This document shows, one piece after another, positions 52,960 through 63,020 of a stretch of 64,000 nt of DNA. The translations under genes and the position numbers were made by a program. The stretch is from Bacteroidaceae bacterium (GTDB lineage Bacteria; Bacteroidota; Bacteroidia; Bacteroidales; Bacteroidaceae), in NCBI GenBank assembly GCA_017467885.1, contig JAFUKC010000029.1:1-64000 (forward strand). Reading direction: 5' to 3'. Position 1 is the first letter of the stretch. Every line of letters starts with the position of its first letter. The notes beneath the pieces were generated by a model that had not been told where the DNA came from, searched no databases, and was given only the letters and a program-made list of their open reading frames with translations.

Positions 52960-55647
52960 TTAATTTTCAATATCCAAATAGCTGCAACCGCGAATATCCT
53001 GAGTCTTATCATATATAAGCATGTAATATCCTGCACTTATATAAGCACATACACCGGACACATCCAACGAAATATTAGGATTATCGGCTACCTCCAGATA
53101 GTAGATGTATGGCGATATGGTATCCTCAATCTTACGAAGGTCGTTAGAACCTATACAGAAGTACGCAAGGCTCGGGCAGGTATATATACCTGTGGGCCAC
53201 TCACGTAAACAACGGTTACCCTTCTCGTCACGTTGATGACGAATAAAAAAACGCTGCAGAGAAGTAATATTCAATGGTGCATAAGGAAACTCGCTAAACA
53301 TATTATAGCTCAGATCCAGACCTGTCATATACGGCAGACGTGTAGGATAAAAATCATCCGAAAGTTTCGTCAGTTTGTTGTATGTCAGGTCAAGTGCCAT
53401 CAGCATGTAGGCATTATCTCCCTTCATAGAGCCATCGGGAATCTCCTTCATACCGTTTCCAGCGAGTATCAGGTAAGTGATAGGCGAGTTTTTCTTAAAC
53501 AGGATTGACGGGAATGTCTCAAGACGATTACCTGTAAGATCAACCTGATTAACATTTACTCCTCGGAAATCTTCTCCATTCTCGAAACTGCTTATCTCGT
53601 TCTCCGAGAAATCTATCGATTGGGCAATGTAAACCGATTTTGCATTAAATATATCGGGGAACACTTTCATCTTGTTATTACTGCATGAGAAGCTCTCTAG
53701 TTGCGAGAAACCACAGAAATAACCATCCTCGGCAGGCTTTATCTCGGTAATCTTATTATTGTCGAGATATATCTTTGCCAAACTTATATCCTTACCGAAA
53801 GGATTAACCTTCTCTATCTTATTGCTTGCGCAATCGAGCATTCCAAGGTTTTTCATTTTTTTCAACTTATCGTGCTCGGGGAACTCGACAAGGTTGTTGT
53901 ATCCCATATAAAGAATCTGTATCTTTTCACCACAAGCACCTTCTATAAGGGTTTCCCAATCGGCCTTCAACTGGCTGCCCGATATTCCTTTACAACAAGC
54001 TACATTAAGCTGTTGCAACTCGGGTAGCGAAGCTATCATCTCCATTGGCAAAGATGTAAGATTCGGACAATTGTAAATCTCCAAATCTACCAAAGCTTCA
54101 AGATTACCCCAACTGAGTTCATCCTTCTCGGCATAGAAAGGCGAATCCTCTTTTATCTCTTTCAAGAAACCCTCGGAGGTGACAGGTGCATTGGCAATAT
54201 ACATCTGCTGCAAATTTGTCAAACGCATAATGGCTTTTGAAATACCTGTAATGCCGTTGGTTAAATCACCGAACTGTATATTTTTCAATGATATACGACT
54301 GTTTAGTATCGGTTTCTCATTTTTATCGAGATTTATGGTCTTTTGCCACATTTCCGATAATCCTTCGCGAAAATCTCGTGCAAGGAAGTTCTTTTCATAG
54401 TCGTAGCGCATGGCAAGCTTCTGCTCATCGCTCATATTTGCACTTACATTATCGAACAGATGACCACCCAATAAATCGGAGTGTGTACCGAACGAAAGAA
54501 TAACCAATTCGGTCAACTGCCCTATGGCATCGGGAACATCACCCTTGGCACCCATTCCGGCAAGTGAGAGTGTCACAACACGACCGTTGTTATCTAAATC
54601 AACACCGGGTTGGTCACCCCACAAATCCAAATCCTTATTGAAATTCCAATTACACCCGGGGACCTCAGACTCACCGGCATAGCGCCATTCAGGACCACCC
54701 ATCGCATCCCATATCTCCTTCAAAGCAAGATAATCCTTAATATATTCGGCTGTTTCATTAAGAGCAATAGGAACTTCGACATCCTCGGTTTCAACATTAT
54801 CTTCAACAACAAACGTATCCTCACCATCTACAACAGCCGTCTCAAGAATTGTTTTTGCTTTCTTATCGGAATATGTAGTGTAGCTACTGATTTTGTATGT
54901 ACCGGCCTTCAACCATACAACTGTATCACAAATAGAATAGGAGGTCTCGGCATTCTGTCCCGGATAAAGTGTTTCATCGGCCGAACCGTTTTTAAAATCT
55001 TCGGTATATTCTACCCGTATCTTTTTAAAGGTTGTAAGTTCCTGTGTAAATGTATTCTTAACTGTTATATCCACAACACGTATATTCGAGAACGGATAAG
55101 AATCTTCAGCCTCGGCACGTGTAGTTGTATCTTTCACAAACTTTTTAACAAGTTTAAAAGATACCATACCACGCGGAGCTGCATCAACAGGAACATCCTT
55201 TACAACCAAACCACCGGCTACTATAGTGAAACCATTATCTTCTACTGTTCCTGAAAGCAATTGATTATCAAGCTTATCATACAGATAATAACCTATGATG
55301 GTGTAATCGCCTGCAAGCAGCTGCAATTTATCGCTACGCAAACCGTACTCGGCATTCTCGCTATTGTATGCATTTAACAGCAATGTCTGCGAAATAGTGG
55401 AACCATCAGATTGCAATACAATCATAATCTTATATGCATCTGAAAGTCTATCCAACAATTCGGTACGGGTGGCAGAAACCAAAGATGCACCGGCCGAAGT
55501 TCTTTTACACACCTTGAACTGCACATAACCATATTGCTCCTGAAAAACATTATCATCATCGGAACAGGCAACCATACCAAATGACAACGTCGCAACAACA
55601 AGTGTAATTAAAAAGTGTAAACTTTTCCTATTCATTGTACTATTCAT
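52960..55647 (-). CDS. DUF4458-plus-leucine-rich-repeat lipoprotein
   Basis: An 895-residue lipoprotein (lipobox MVAC, then SDDDN). The start may be 55647 or the ATG 4 codons later. The N-terminal 290 residues form beta domains with the DUF4458-like segment YGYVQFKVCKRTSAG and a second unit PRGMVSFKLVKKFVKD. Then come about 20 leucine-rich repeats (LVILSFGTHSDLLGG, LGMLDCASNKIEKVNPFG, ALDLTYNKLTKLSDDFYP, GLDLSYNMFSEFPYAP). This is a large ligand-binding surface. It is expressed next to the smaller LRR protein and the protease. Confidence 0.82.
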   Translation of the reverse strand: MNSTMNRKSLHFLITLVVATLSFGMVACSDDDNVFQEQYGYVQFKVCKRTSAGASLVSATRTELLDRLSDAYKIMIVLQSDGSTISQTLLLNAYNSENAEYGLRSDKLQLLAGDYTIIGYYLYDKLDNQLLSGTVEDNGFTIVAGGLVVKDVPVDAAPRGMVSFKLVKKFVKDTTTRAEAEDSYPFSNIRVVDITVKNTFTQELTTFKKIRVEYTEDFKNGSADETLYPGQNAETSYSICDTVVWLKAGTYKISSYTTYSDKKAKTILETAVVDGEDTFVVEDNVETEDVEVPIALNETAEYIKDYLALKEIWDAMGGPEWRYAGESEVPGCNWNFNKDLDLWGDQPGVDLDNNGRVVTLSLAGMGAKGDVPDAIGQLTELVILSFGTHSDLLGGHLFDNVSANMSDEQKLAMRYDYEKNFLARDFREGLSEMWQKTINLDKNEKPILNSRISLKNIQFGDLTNGITGISKAIMRLTNLQQMYIANAPVTSEGFLKEIKEDSPFYAEKDELSWGNLEALVDLEIYNCPNLTSLPMEMIASLPELQQLNVACCKGISGSQLKADWETLIEGACGEKIQILYMGYNNLVEFPEHDKLKKMKNLGMLDCASNKIEKVNPFGKDISLAKIYLDNNKITEIKPAEDGYFCGFSQLESFSCSNNKMKVFPDIFNAKSVYIAQSIDFSENEISSFENGEDFRGVNVNQVDLTGNRLETFPSILFKKNSPITYLILAGNGMKEIPDGSMKGDNAYMLMALDLTYNKLTKLSDDFYPTRLPYMTGLDLSYNMFSEFPYAPLNITSLQRFFIRHQRDEKGNRCLREWPTGIYTCPSLAYFCIGSNDLRKIEDTISPYIYYLEVADNPNISLDVSGVCAYISAGYYMLIYDKTQDIRGCSYLDIEN

Positions 55648-55650
55648 TCT

Positions 55651-57567
55651 TTAATCTATTTTAGGCTTTATAACCATAGCCTTTCTATTATTTCCATCCA
55701 CATCGACAAATACCATTATAATGGTATAATCCTGTATTGTAAGCGATGCATAATACTCACTCGCATTAGAAGCACTTTGCCCACATTCAAACTTTACATC
55801 CTGCCATTTTACAACATTACCGTCAACATCGGCAAGTATAAAGGCATCCAAACTGCCGGCCATCCATTCGTCTTCGGTAAGATGCGGATATATAAATACA
55901 GACTCACCCTTATTTTCGGTAATTGAATAAATTTCGTAAATACCGTATCTCTCTATAATAGAAGATGCAATATCCATGTCAGTCTCAAGGGTACAAGCAA
56001 GTTCTTCTGTATTTTTCTTATATCTTACACTAAACCCGGTACCGGGATCAAGTGTAATACCCGATTTTACAACCAATGCTTTTATATATTCTCCATCTAC
56101 ACCTTTCAATATCATTATATATGGTTTTGCGATGGCCTTTAACATTATACTATAATACTGTTCGTTAGAATCTAACATTGGTTCAAAACCAACATCCTTG
56201 TGATCAATTATATTGCCGTTTGTATCGATGATTATAGTGTTATCAATACTCCAACCGACCCATTCGCTATCGGTAAGGAATGTTTCGATTGTCAAAGCAG
56301 AGGCATCATCGGTTGAAACAGAGTAAACACCCTTCTTTACCGGATACTTATCTTCTATGAGTGCCAAAATTTCGGGATCAGTTTCTTCAAAGCAGTTCTT
56401 CTCGACCATGTCATAACCTTTGATGACAAAAGCCGGTGTTGTATCCACATAGTCGCTTACCTGTGTAACCTCTAACATCACATAATTCACAGTACTGTCC
56501 ACAAAAGCAGTAATATCGGTAACAGCGTCATATATATCCATGAATTTGCCATACGCGGCATCGGGTATAGCATAAACATAGGCTTTGCGCTCACCTTCAG
56601 TCTCGGCCGGATAAGCCTCACCCGAGATTTTAACCTGTGAGGGGTCGTTTGTATCAACCTCAACCTTTATCCAATCATTGTTCATTAATTGCAATGCACC
56701 ATTTTCAAGCACCTCATAACATAGATAATGACAATTATAGTTGAGTGTATTTACCTTATAAGGAATAGAACCGGAATAAGTTAAAGCCTCCCCGCTTTGT
56801 GAATTGCTTGCCGAAAAAATTGTTGCATCGGCCGACAGACTCCAACCCCAAGGTGTTTCACCTATTATTTCTGCTTTTTCGGGATTCATACCGGAATATG
56901 TAACATCGTAGGAATAGATTACATCCTTGCCCTCATTTGCAAAAATAATGGTACCGGAAGCAGAACATGGTGCCTGCTCGTCAATAACAGCAGCCGTAAA
57001 TGTTGCTTTAGTAGAGTTTTCGTTGTATTTAACATTTATGTTTTCCAACCATTCGGGTTGCTCTATTGCCCCAAAGGGGAAATTAGCCTCAACATCGAAA
57101 GTCAGGCTGCCGTTCGAGGCTATATCAATGGCGGTAATTTCGGCTCCGTCGGCAGAAAGAACCTTAAGTTTGTATTCTTTGGGCGAACGTGTTACAACAG
57201 CAAGTATCTCGCTTTGCCCATCACGGACAAGTGTTAATTTGGCAGTATTCGATACAAACTGTTGCCCGGCATCATCGACCTTTACCATTATATTCTGCTG
57301 CCCGGCATTGCCAATTATATCATAGGAGAACAACTCTCCATCGGACGATATTTTACACCAAATTGCATCTGAAGTAAGTTTCCAATTAATATCGGTTGTA
57401 AAATCAAATGTTTGTGTTGCATCGACATCACAGTGCAACGCCAACGGCTCCAAGAATATCGGTTCAAGAGGCTTTTGCGACGTATTATCATCGGAACATC
57501 CGGAAAGACCGATGCACACGACAAGTGACATAGCACCCGATACAAGCCATTTATTGAATTTTCCCAT
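55651..57567 (-). CDS. BACON-domain lipoprotein with internal duplicated module
   Basis: A 638-residue lipoprotein (lipobox LSGC, then SDDN). BACON-like domains are visible near 46-125 and 132-222. The C-terminal third has two diverged copies of a module of about 90 residues (412-501 and 541-634): both run G-[IV]-Y, L-T-[DE]-x-E-W, then D-x-[ND]-G-N, D-V, an E-x-Y-Y segment, Y-[TI]-I-M, V-D-G and A-[LM]-V-[VI]-K. The layout suggests DUF5003-type binding proteins, but that name was not verified. It is the fourth gene of the operon. Confidence 0.72.
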   Translation of the reverse strand: MGKFNKWLVSGAMSLVVCIGLSGCSDDNTSQKPLEPIFLEPLALHCDVDATQTFDFTTDINWKLTSDAIWCKISSDGELFSYDIIGNAGQQNIMVKVDDAGQQFVSNTAKLTLVRDGQSEILAVVTRSPKEYKLKVLSADGAEITAIDIASNGSLTFDVEANFPFGAIEQPEWLENINVKYNENSTKATFTAAVIDEQAPCSASGTIIFANEGKDVIYSYDVTYSGMNPEKAEIIGETPWGWSLSADATIFSASNSQSGEALTYSGSIPYKVNTLNYNCHYLCYEVLENGALQLMNNDWIKVEVDTNDPSQVKISGEAYPAETEGERKAYVYAIPDAAYGKFMDIYDAVTDITAFVDSTVNYVMLEVTQVSDYVDTTPAFVIKGYDMVEKNCFEETDPEILALIEDKYPVKKGVYSVSTDDASALTIETFLTDSEWVGWSIDNTIIIDTNGNIIDHKDVGFEPMLDSNEQYYSIMLKAIAKPYIMILKGVDGEYIKALVVKSGITLDPGTGFSVRYKKNTEELACTLETDMDIASSIIERYGIYEIYSITENKGESVFIYPHLTEDEWMAGSLDAFILADVDGNVVKWQDVKFECGQSASNASEYYASLTIQDYTIIMVFVDVDGNNRKAMVIKPKID

Positions 57568-57592
57568 ATCTGTTGTTTATTTGTTTATCTAT

Positions 57593-58489
57593 TTAATAAC
57601 CTTCGCGCTTCATCTTTTCCGCCTCATCATCACTTATCCACTCGACCGCATTAACAAACACACCAACGGTGTTTGTACCGGCTGCCATACCGGGAACATA
57701 AACAGTCATATACTGCAATATGAATTTCTCACAACTACTGAAATAAGATGTATAGGCCGATGGTTGAGACATCCATATCTCACCATCACCATAAATTGTT
57801 CCGAAAGCATCTGATGTGAGGCCCATACCTTGTGCTTCAAACTCAATAAGCGGCTCCAAGATATCCTTTGTGTTAAATTTAATTCTTACATCATATCCGT
57901 TGTAGAAGTAGTCCTCGATAATGATTGTATTCTCATTCTCGGGGTCGACTTTAGATTTACGAAGCAAAACATCTGTTGTAGTAATATAATTATATATATA
58001 TGTAGAGTTTACCACACAGTAACCAGTAAAGACATTGATATCGAAAGGACAAGCTTTCTGCAAAACCACCTTTGCTTCATTTCCGTACAAGGACCACTTT
58101 GTTTTTTCGGGAGCCAAAAGACGCAGATGCACACCCAACGAATCGTAAACTCCTATCTTATCGTGGAATCCACGAATACGCACGTTTGTGGCATATTCAC
58201 CGGCCTTAATTGTGACGGTGTTCGACTCCAACTCATAGTCACGCCCCTCCACAGCATTACTTCCTGCATCTAGTATCTCAACGGCAAGTGTACGGTCATA
58301 ATCACATACCTGTGTTGCCGACACCGGTATCTCATAATAATCAACATTGTTCTGCACAGGGAATATATACATTGTATCGGAAAACATTATGTAGTTTGGC
58401 CCGTCATACGTCACATACTTCTCCTCACAAGAGATAAGCATGAACAACAACGCCATCGACGCACATAAAACTGTTATATTTTTTTTCAT
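57593..58489 (-). CDS. DUF4843/DUF4984-type SusCD-associated lipoprotein
   Basis: A 298-residue lipoprotein (lipobox LISC, then EEK, matching the acidic surface-export signal). An N-terminal Calx-beta-like strand region (PNYIMFSDTMYIFPV, DYELESNTVTIKAGEYAT) is followed by a beta-rich C-terminal half. Genes with this layout are regularly placed directly after susD and are taken to be accessory surface lipoproteins. The stop is 25 bases before the BACON gene; a 46-base gap separates it from susD. Confidence 0.75.
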   Translation of the reverse strand: MKKNITVLCASMALLFMLISCEEKYVTYDGPNYIMFSDTMYIFPVQNNVDYYEIPVSATQVCDYDRTLAVEILDAGSNAVEGRDYELESNTVTIKAGEYATNVRIRGFHDKIGVYDSLGVHLRLLAPEKTKWSLYGNEAKVVLQKACPFDINVFTGYCVVNSTYIYNYITTTDVLLRKSKVDPENENTIIIEDYFYNGYDVRIKFNTKDILEPLIEFEAQGMGLTSDAFGTIYGDGEIWMSQPSAYTSYFSSCEKFILQYMTVYVPGMAAGTNTVGVFVNAVEWISDDEAEKMKREGY

Positions 58490-58535
58490 ATCATTATTTA
58501 TTGAAAGTTCACAGAAACTTTATATCTGTGCATTT

Positions 58536-60068
58536 TTATTTATTACTCTCATTAGGTTCTATATCTGTTCCCGGTGATTCAAGCTCGTGCTGTGGGATAG
58601 GCCACACAAACAGCGGATCATCGGCCTCAACCTTAAGGCTGCTGCCATGAGTAAGCGAATGGCTTTGGGGAACACGCTCGAAACCTTTATGCCAACGCTT
58701 CAGGTCGGTAAGACGGAAACCCTCCATATACAACTCTTTCACACGCTCCTCCTCGATTATATCCATCGCATTCTCGGCATTCATCGGAGTGGAACCACCA
58801 TAAGAGGAACAACGTGCCGCACGCAAAGTAGAAATATCTTTTCCGGCCCTGCTGTAATCAGGAGTCTCTTTGCAGCAGTAAGCCTCGGCACGAATAAGAT
58901 ACTGTTCGGCCAAACGGAATACTTTCGGCATAGAAAGATTAAGAACCGCATTCTGCGAATAGAGGTCGGTATTACCCCAATACTTCACTAACAGCGGCCA
59001 CGTAAGACCATGACTGTAGCCGGTAGCCATCTCATAGAAATAGGATGAATAGCGCAAATCGTTCGATGAATACAAGTCGAGAACCCATTTTGCCGGTACA
59101 TAATCCGGTTTATACGATACGTAGTCGTAATTAAAGAATATCCGGCCCAAGCGACCGCCATAATTGGTAGAAGTAAATCCAACCTTCCAGATTATTTCTG
59201 AAGCCAAATCGGTTGCCCACATATAGTCGAAATAAGTATATTCAGAAGAAAAATATTCGGTTGCACTCGACAATGCATAGTATTCACTATCGATAATCTT
59301 CGATGAATACTCTATTGCAGCATCCCAATCCTTCATGTAAAGAGCTATACGCGCACGCAAAGCATAAACAGTATATTCGTTGAAATATTCCGAGACATTA
59401 AACAAATAGCCATCGACCGACGGTTCATAATCTTCATCAAGAGCAAGCAAATCGGCAGCACGCTCCAAATCCTTTATAACAAAACGATACGACTCCTCTA
59501 AACTCGAACGTTTAATCTTGCCTTTTGGATAATAGGTTTCAGTAATAACCACACCAAGTTCATTCTCGGCCTCCTCCTTGCTCTCATAACTTTTACAATA
59601 GAGTTTAATAAGTTCGGAATAAGCCAATGCACGTGCAAAATAAGCCTCACCTTCATATTGGTCTATCAAATCGAGTTCACTGTCGTTTGTTATAAGCGGT
59701 TTCATCTTGGCTGTGTTCTCAAGCAGAAAATTACAGCGGCCTATTATATCATATAACGAAGCATAAACAGCTTCAACCTCGGAACTTGTAGGAATAATAT
59801 CCCAACGCCAAAATCCGCCATACGTATTGGAGTAACCCTCGACAGCATATACAAAATCGGCCTGCAAATCGGGAAGGAGGGTAAGATATCCGCTATAAAG
59901 TGCACTGCTCAAGAATGCCGAATAGATTCCTATGACTGCCTGGTCGGCCTGCTCGACAGTTGTAATAGCTTCGCCCTCGAGCACTGCATCCTCGGGATAC
60001 TTATCCAAACAAGATGTCACAGCAAACATCAATGCTAGTAAAAGTGTATATATCTTTATATTCTTCAT
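58536..60068 (-). CDS. SusD/RagB-family surface lipoprotein
   Basis: A 510-residue lipoprotein (lipobox VTSC, then LDKYPEDA). The TPR-type helices of SusD are visible: QADQAVIGIYSAFLSSALYSG near the N-terminus, GEAYFARALAYSELIKLYC, the LAEQYLIRAEAYC block and the C-terminal EERVKELYMEGFRLTDLKRW. SusD proteins form the lid of the SusC transporter and bind the substrate. The gene follows susC after 12 bases. Confidence 0.95.
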   Translation of the reverse strand: MKNIKIYTLLLALMFAVTSCLDKYPEDAVLEGEAITTVEQADQAVIGIYSAFLSSALYSGYLTLLPDLQADFVYAVEGYSNTYGGFWRWDIIPTSSEVEAVYASLYDIIGRCNFLLENTAKMKPLITNDSELDLIDQYEGEAYFARALAYSELIKLYCKSYESKEEAENELGVVITETYYPKGKIKRSSLEESYRFVIKDLERAADLLALDEDYEPSVDGYLFNVSEYFNEYTVYALRARIALYMKDWDAAIEYSSKIIDSEYYALSSATEYFSSEYTYFDYMWATDLASEIIWKVGFTSTNYGGRLGRIFFNYDYVSYKPDYVPAKWVLDLYSSNDLRYSSYFYEMATGYSHGLTWPLLVKYWGNTDLYSQNAVLNLSMPKVFRLAEQYLIRAEAYCCKETPDYSRAGKDISTLRAARCSSYGGSTPMNAENAMDIIEEERVKELYMEGFRLTDLKRWHKGFERVPQSHSLTHGSSLKVEADDPLFVWPIPQHELESPGTDIEPNESNK

Positions 60069-60080
60069 ATCCGTAATATT

Positions 60081-63020
60081 TTAGAAGGCTAACTCCAAAC
60101 CGAAGGTATACTGACGCGACATTGGATACTGTGCCGCATATATATTACTTGTACCCTCGGGGTCGAGACCACTGAAATTTGTAAACGTAAAAAGGTTCTG
60201 TGCCTGTACATATATCTTTGCCCTGCTCAAGATTTTTGTCTTTTTCAATAACGACTCGGGCAATGAATAACCAAGCATGATATTCTTCAGACGAAGGAAT
60301 GAGGCGTTCTCAATAAAACGTGAATCCATTTGCGGAGTTATACCGTATCTTGGAATATCGGCAATATCACCCGGCTTCTTCCAACGATCGTACAACATAC
60401 GCTTCGATTGGTTGTAAACCGAGTATAGTCCGTTACTCTCTTCAAAGAAGCGGTCGTTATTAAACATATAGCGATCGGCCACCCAACTGAAGTGTGCATT
60501 AAACGTCAATCCTTTCCAAGTTATGGTTGTACCGAAACCACCCTGCCAAGGAGCAATATAATCCTTTCCTATAAGTACCTTATTCGACTCGCTGTATTCA
60601 TTGGTTATTTCACCGTCCTTGGTGTACCACAAAGCATCACCGTTTGCAGGATTCACACCGGCATATCGCACCATATAAAATTCGCCTACCGAATGCCCGA
60701 CAACCAACTTTGTATTTGTTCCCGAAATTTCATATTCGTCCAACCCGCTATAAAGTTCGGTTATTTCGTTCTTGTTATACGAAGCATTTGCATTTATATT
60801 CCAACGGAAATCTTCTGTGCGAATAACATCTACATCAAGCGACAGTTCTACACCCCTGTTGACCATTTCACCGACATTATCCCAACGTTGCCCGAAACCT
60901 CCGTTTGCATACGACTGCGGAACATACATAAGCATGTTGGTAGTAACCTTATTATATAACTCTACATCAAGATTAATACGATTGAAGAATCCCAAATGCA
61001 AAGCAATATTTGACGACCACAGTTGTTCCCAACTCAAGTCCTTATTACCTTGGCTTATTGCAGCTATACCTGCATCTCCATTATAATTTGCACCACTGCC
61101 AACCAACGCAAGATGATCGTAATCGGGAATTGTTGAGTTACCCGATGTACCTGTACTTATTGCAATCTGCGCGTTGGTAAGCCAATTAGTACAATGTTGC
61201 ATAAACTTCTCTTTACGCAGGTTCCACATAAAACCGAGCGACCAAAATGTAGCCCAACGGTTATCCTTACCGAAACGAGAAGAAGCATCGCTACGCAATG
61301 CAAAATCGGCATAATAAAGTTCTTTATAATTATATTCACCGCGACCGAAGAACGACAGGAAACTGTGGCCCGAGGAACTGTTCGACCATGAAGAAGCACG
61401 TGTTCCCGATGACAATTGTGTAAAGCTATCGTTATTTTGCCCGCGTGTCACCACTTGAAAGCCTTCGGAACGATAGTCGACACCCTCCTGACCAAGCATC
61501 AGGTTAAAAGAGTGTTTTTTGTTTACATCGAACAAATAGTTTACGGTGTTTGTGATTGTTAGAGATAGAGCATCGAACGAACTGCGCCCGGCAGTACCGA
61601 CACCGTTGTTCTCCTGAAAACTTGGGAGCGATTTCATGTCGGCGGTGGTATGGGTATAATCGACACCGAGTTGCGAACGTATGGTAAGCCCTTTAAACGG
61701 GGTCAGTTCTCCATACAACACTGTCAAAGCCTTGTATTTCTTGTTTTCAAGCGGATTGTTGTTCATCCATTCGATAGGATTGGCTACACTTCCCTTCCAA
61801 CTGCCATCGGAAGAAGAAGCTACGGAACCATCCTCACGATAAGGGTTCCAATATGGCAACATGAAACGACACGCCGAGATTGGTGTATAGAGTGCATATT
61901 CACCATCATCAGCCTGCTGCACCTCTTCGTATGCAATCATCGAATTGGTTCCTATCTTAAGATAATCGGCTACACGTGAATCAATATTTGCACGCATATT
62001 ATAACGACGGAACTTAGAACCTTGAGCAATACCATCCTGATCGAAGAAGTTACCCGAAACGAAATAGTTCAATTTATCTGTAGCATGGTTTACCGATATA
62101 TCGTAGCTCTGCAGCATTGCATTATCGTTAAAGACCTCTTCCATCCAATTGATATTCGTTTTTGCCAATACATCATAGTTCTGTCCTGCATCAAGGCCAA
62201 GTTCCTTCTCGAACAAGATACGCTCTTTGGTATTCATAAGATTCCAATTGCCATAAGCTATATTGGAGTAGCCTATTTGAGAGCGGAAAACCACATCGAC
62301 TTTTTCGAGTGATGTTCCTCGTTTGGTGGTAATTACAACCACACCGTTCGCCGCACGCGCACCATAGATAGACGTCGAGGAAGCATCCTTAAGCACCGTT
62401 ACCGATTCAATATCGGCAGGACTGATTGTGTTGAAATCGGATGCCGTAATAGGCACACCATCCAAAATGAAAAGAGGTGATGTTCCGGAATTAATAGAGT
62501 TCATACCACGTATTTGAAATACTGCAGGCTTGCTTGGCTCACCGGAATTGGACAATACCGTCATACCGGGAGTCTGACCTTGCAATGCCTGGTCGAAACC
62601 GGCCGTTGGAACATTCTCAATCTTTTCGGCATTCACCGTCGACACAGAACCGGCTATCGTACCCTTCTTACGCACACCGTATCCTATAACAACCAACTCG
62701 TCCATCTCCTGCATGTCCGATTCAAGTTCGATATTCAGTATACGGGTTTCTGAAGTAACAACATGCTTCTGGGGTTTCATTCCTATATATGAAAAAACCA
62801 AGGTCGCTTGTTTGCTCCCATATATTTCGATAGTGTAACTTCCATCAATATCGGTAATTACACCGTTATACGTGCCTTCCTGCATAACTCCAACACCCAT
62901 AAGCGGCTCATTGTCCTCAACGGCGATAATCGTACCCTTTACAGAGAAGCTCTGAGCAAACAACGATTGCAATGAAATTACAGCAAGAAAGACAAATAAA
63001 AGAATTCCTCTTTTTTTCAT
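60081..63020 (-). CDS. SusC/RagA-family TonB-dependent outer-membrane transporter
   Basis: A 979-residue receptor from the ATG at 63020 (an upstream frame offers only TTG). Signal peptide about 1-22 (SLFAQ), then the CarboxypepD_reg-like domain (SVKGTIIAVEDNEPLMGV), a TonB-box-like DELVVIGYG, the plug (GMNSINSGTSPLFILDGVPI, SIYGARAANGVVVITTKRG) and a 22-strand barrel ending in LELAF. No N-terminal STN signalling domain, so a transmembrane anti-sigma control through this receptor is not expected. It is the first gene of the operon; with SusD it should import the operon's substrate. Confidence 0.95.
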   Translation of the reverse strand: MKKRGILLFVFLAVISLQSLFAQSFSVKGTIIAVEDNEPLMGVGVMQEGTYNGVITDIDGSYTIEIYGSKQATLVFSYIGMKPQKHVVTSETRILNIELESDMQEMDELVVIGYGVRKKGTIAGSVSTVNAEKIENVPTAGFDQALQGQTPGMTVLSNSGEPSKPAVFQIRGMNSINSGTSPLFILDGVPITASDFNTISPADIESVTVLKDASSTSIYGARAANGVVVITTKRGTSLEKVDVVFRSQIGYSNIAYGNWNLMNTKERILFEKELGLDAGQNYDVLAKTNINWMEEVFNDNAMLQSYDISVNHATDKLNYFVSGNFFDQDGIAQGSKFRRYNMRANIDSRVADYLKIGTNSMIAYEEVQQADDGEYALYTPISACRFMLPYWNPYREDGSVASSSDGSWKGSVANPIEWMNNNPLENKKYKALTVLYGELTPFKGLTIRSQLGVDYTHTTADMKSLPSFQENNGVGTAGRSSFDALSLTITNTVNYLFDVNKKHSFNLMLGQEGVDYRSEGFQVVTRGQNNDSFTQLSSGTRASSWSNSSSGHSFLSFFGRGEYNYKELYYADFALRSDASSRFGKDNRWATFWSLGFMWNLRKEKFMQHCTNWLTNAQIAISTGTSGNSTIPDYDHLALVGSGANYNGDAGIAAISQGNKDLSWEQLWSSNIALHLGFFNRINLDVELYNKVTTNMLMYVPQSYANGGFGQRWDNVGEMVNRGVELSLDVDVIRTEDFRWNINANASYNKNEITELYSGLDEYEISGTNTKLVVGHSVGEFYMVRYAGVNPANGDALWYTKDGEITNEYSESNKVLIGKDYIAPWQGGFGTTITWKGLTFNAHFSWVADRYMFNNDRFFEESNGLYSVYNQSKRMLYDRWKKPGDIADIPRYGITPQMDSRFIENASFLRLKNIMLGYSLPESLLKKTKILSRAKIYVQAQNLFTFTNFSGLDPEGTSNIYAAQYPMSRQYTFGLELAF

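Noticed and set aside
54610..55254. Plus-strand reading frame of 214 codons
   Set aside because: It is antisense to the DUF4458-LRR gene; composition is what reversal of that gene would give.
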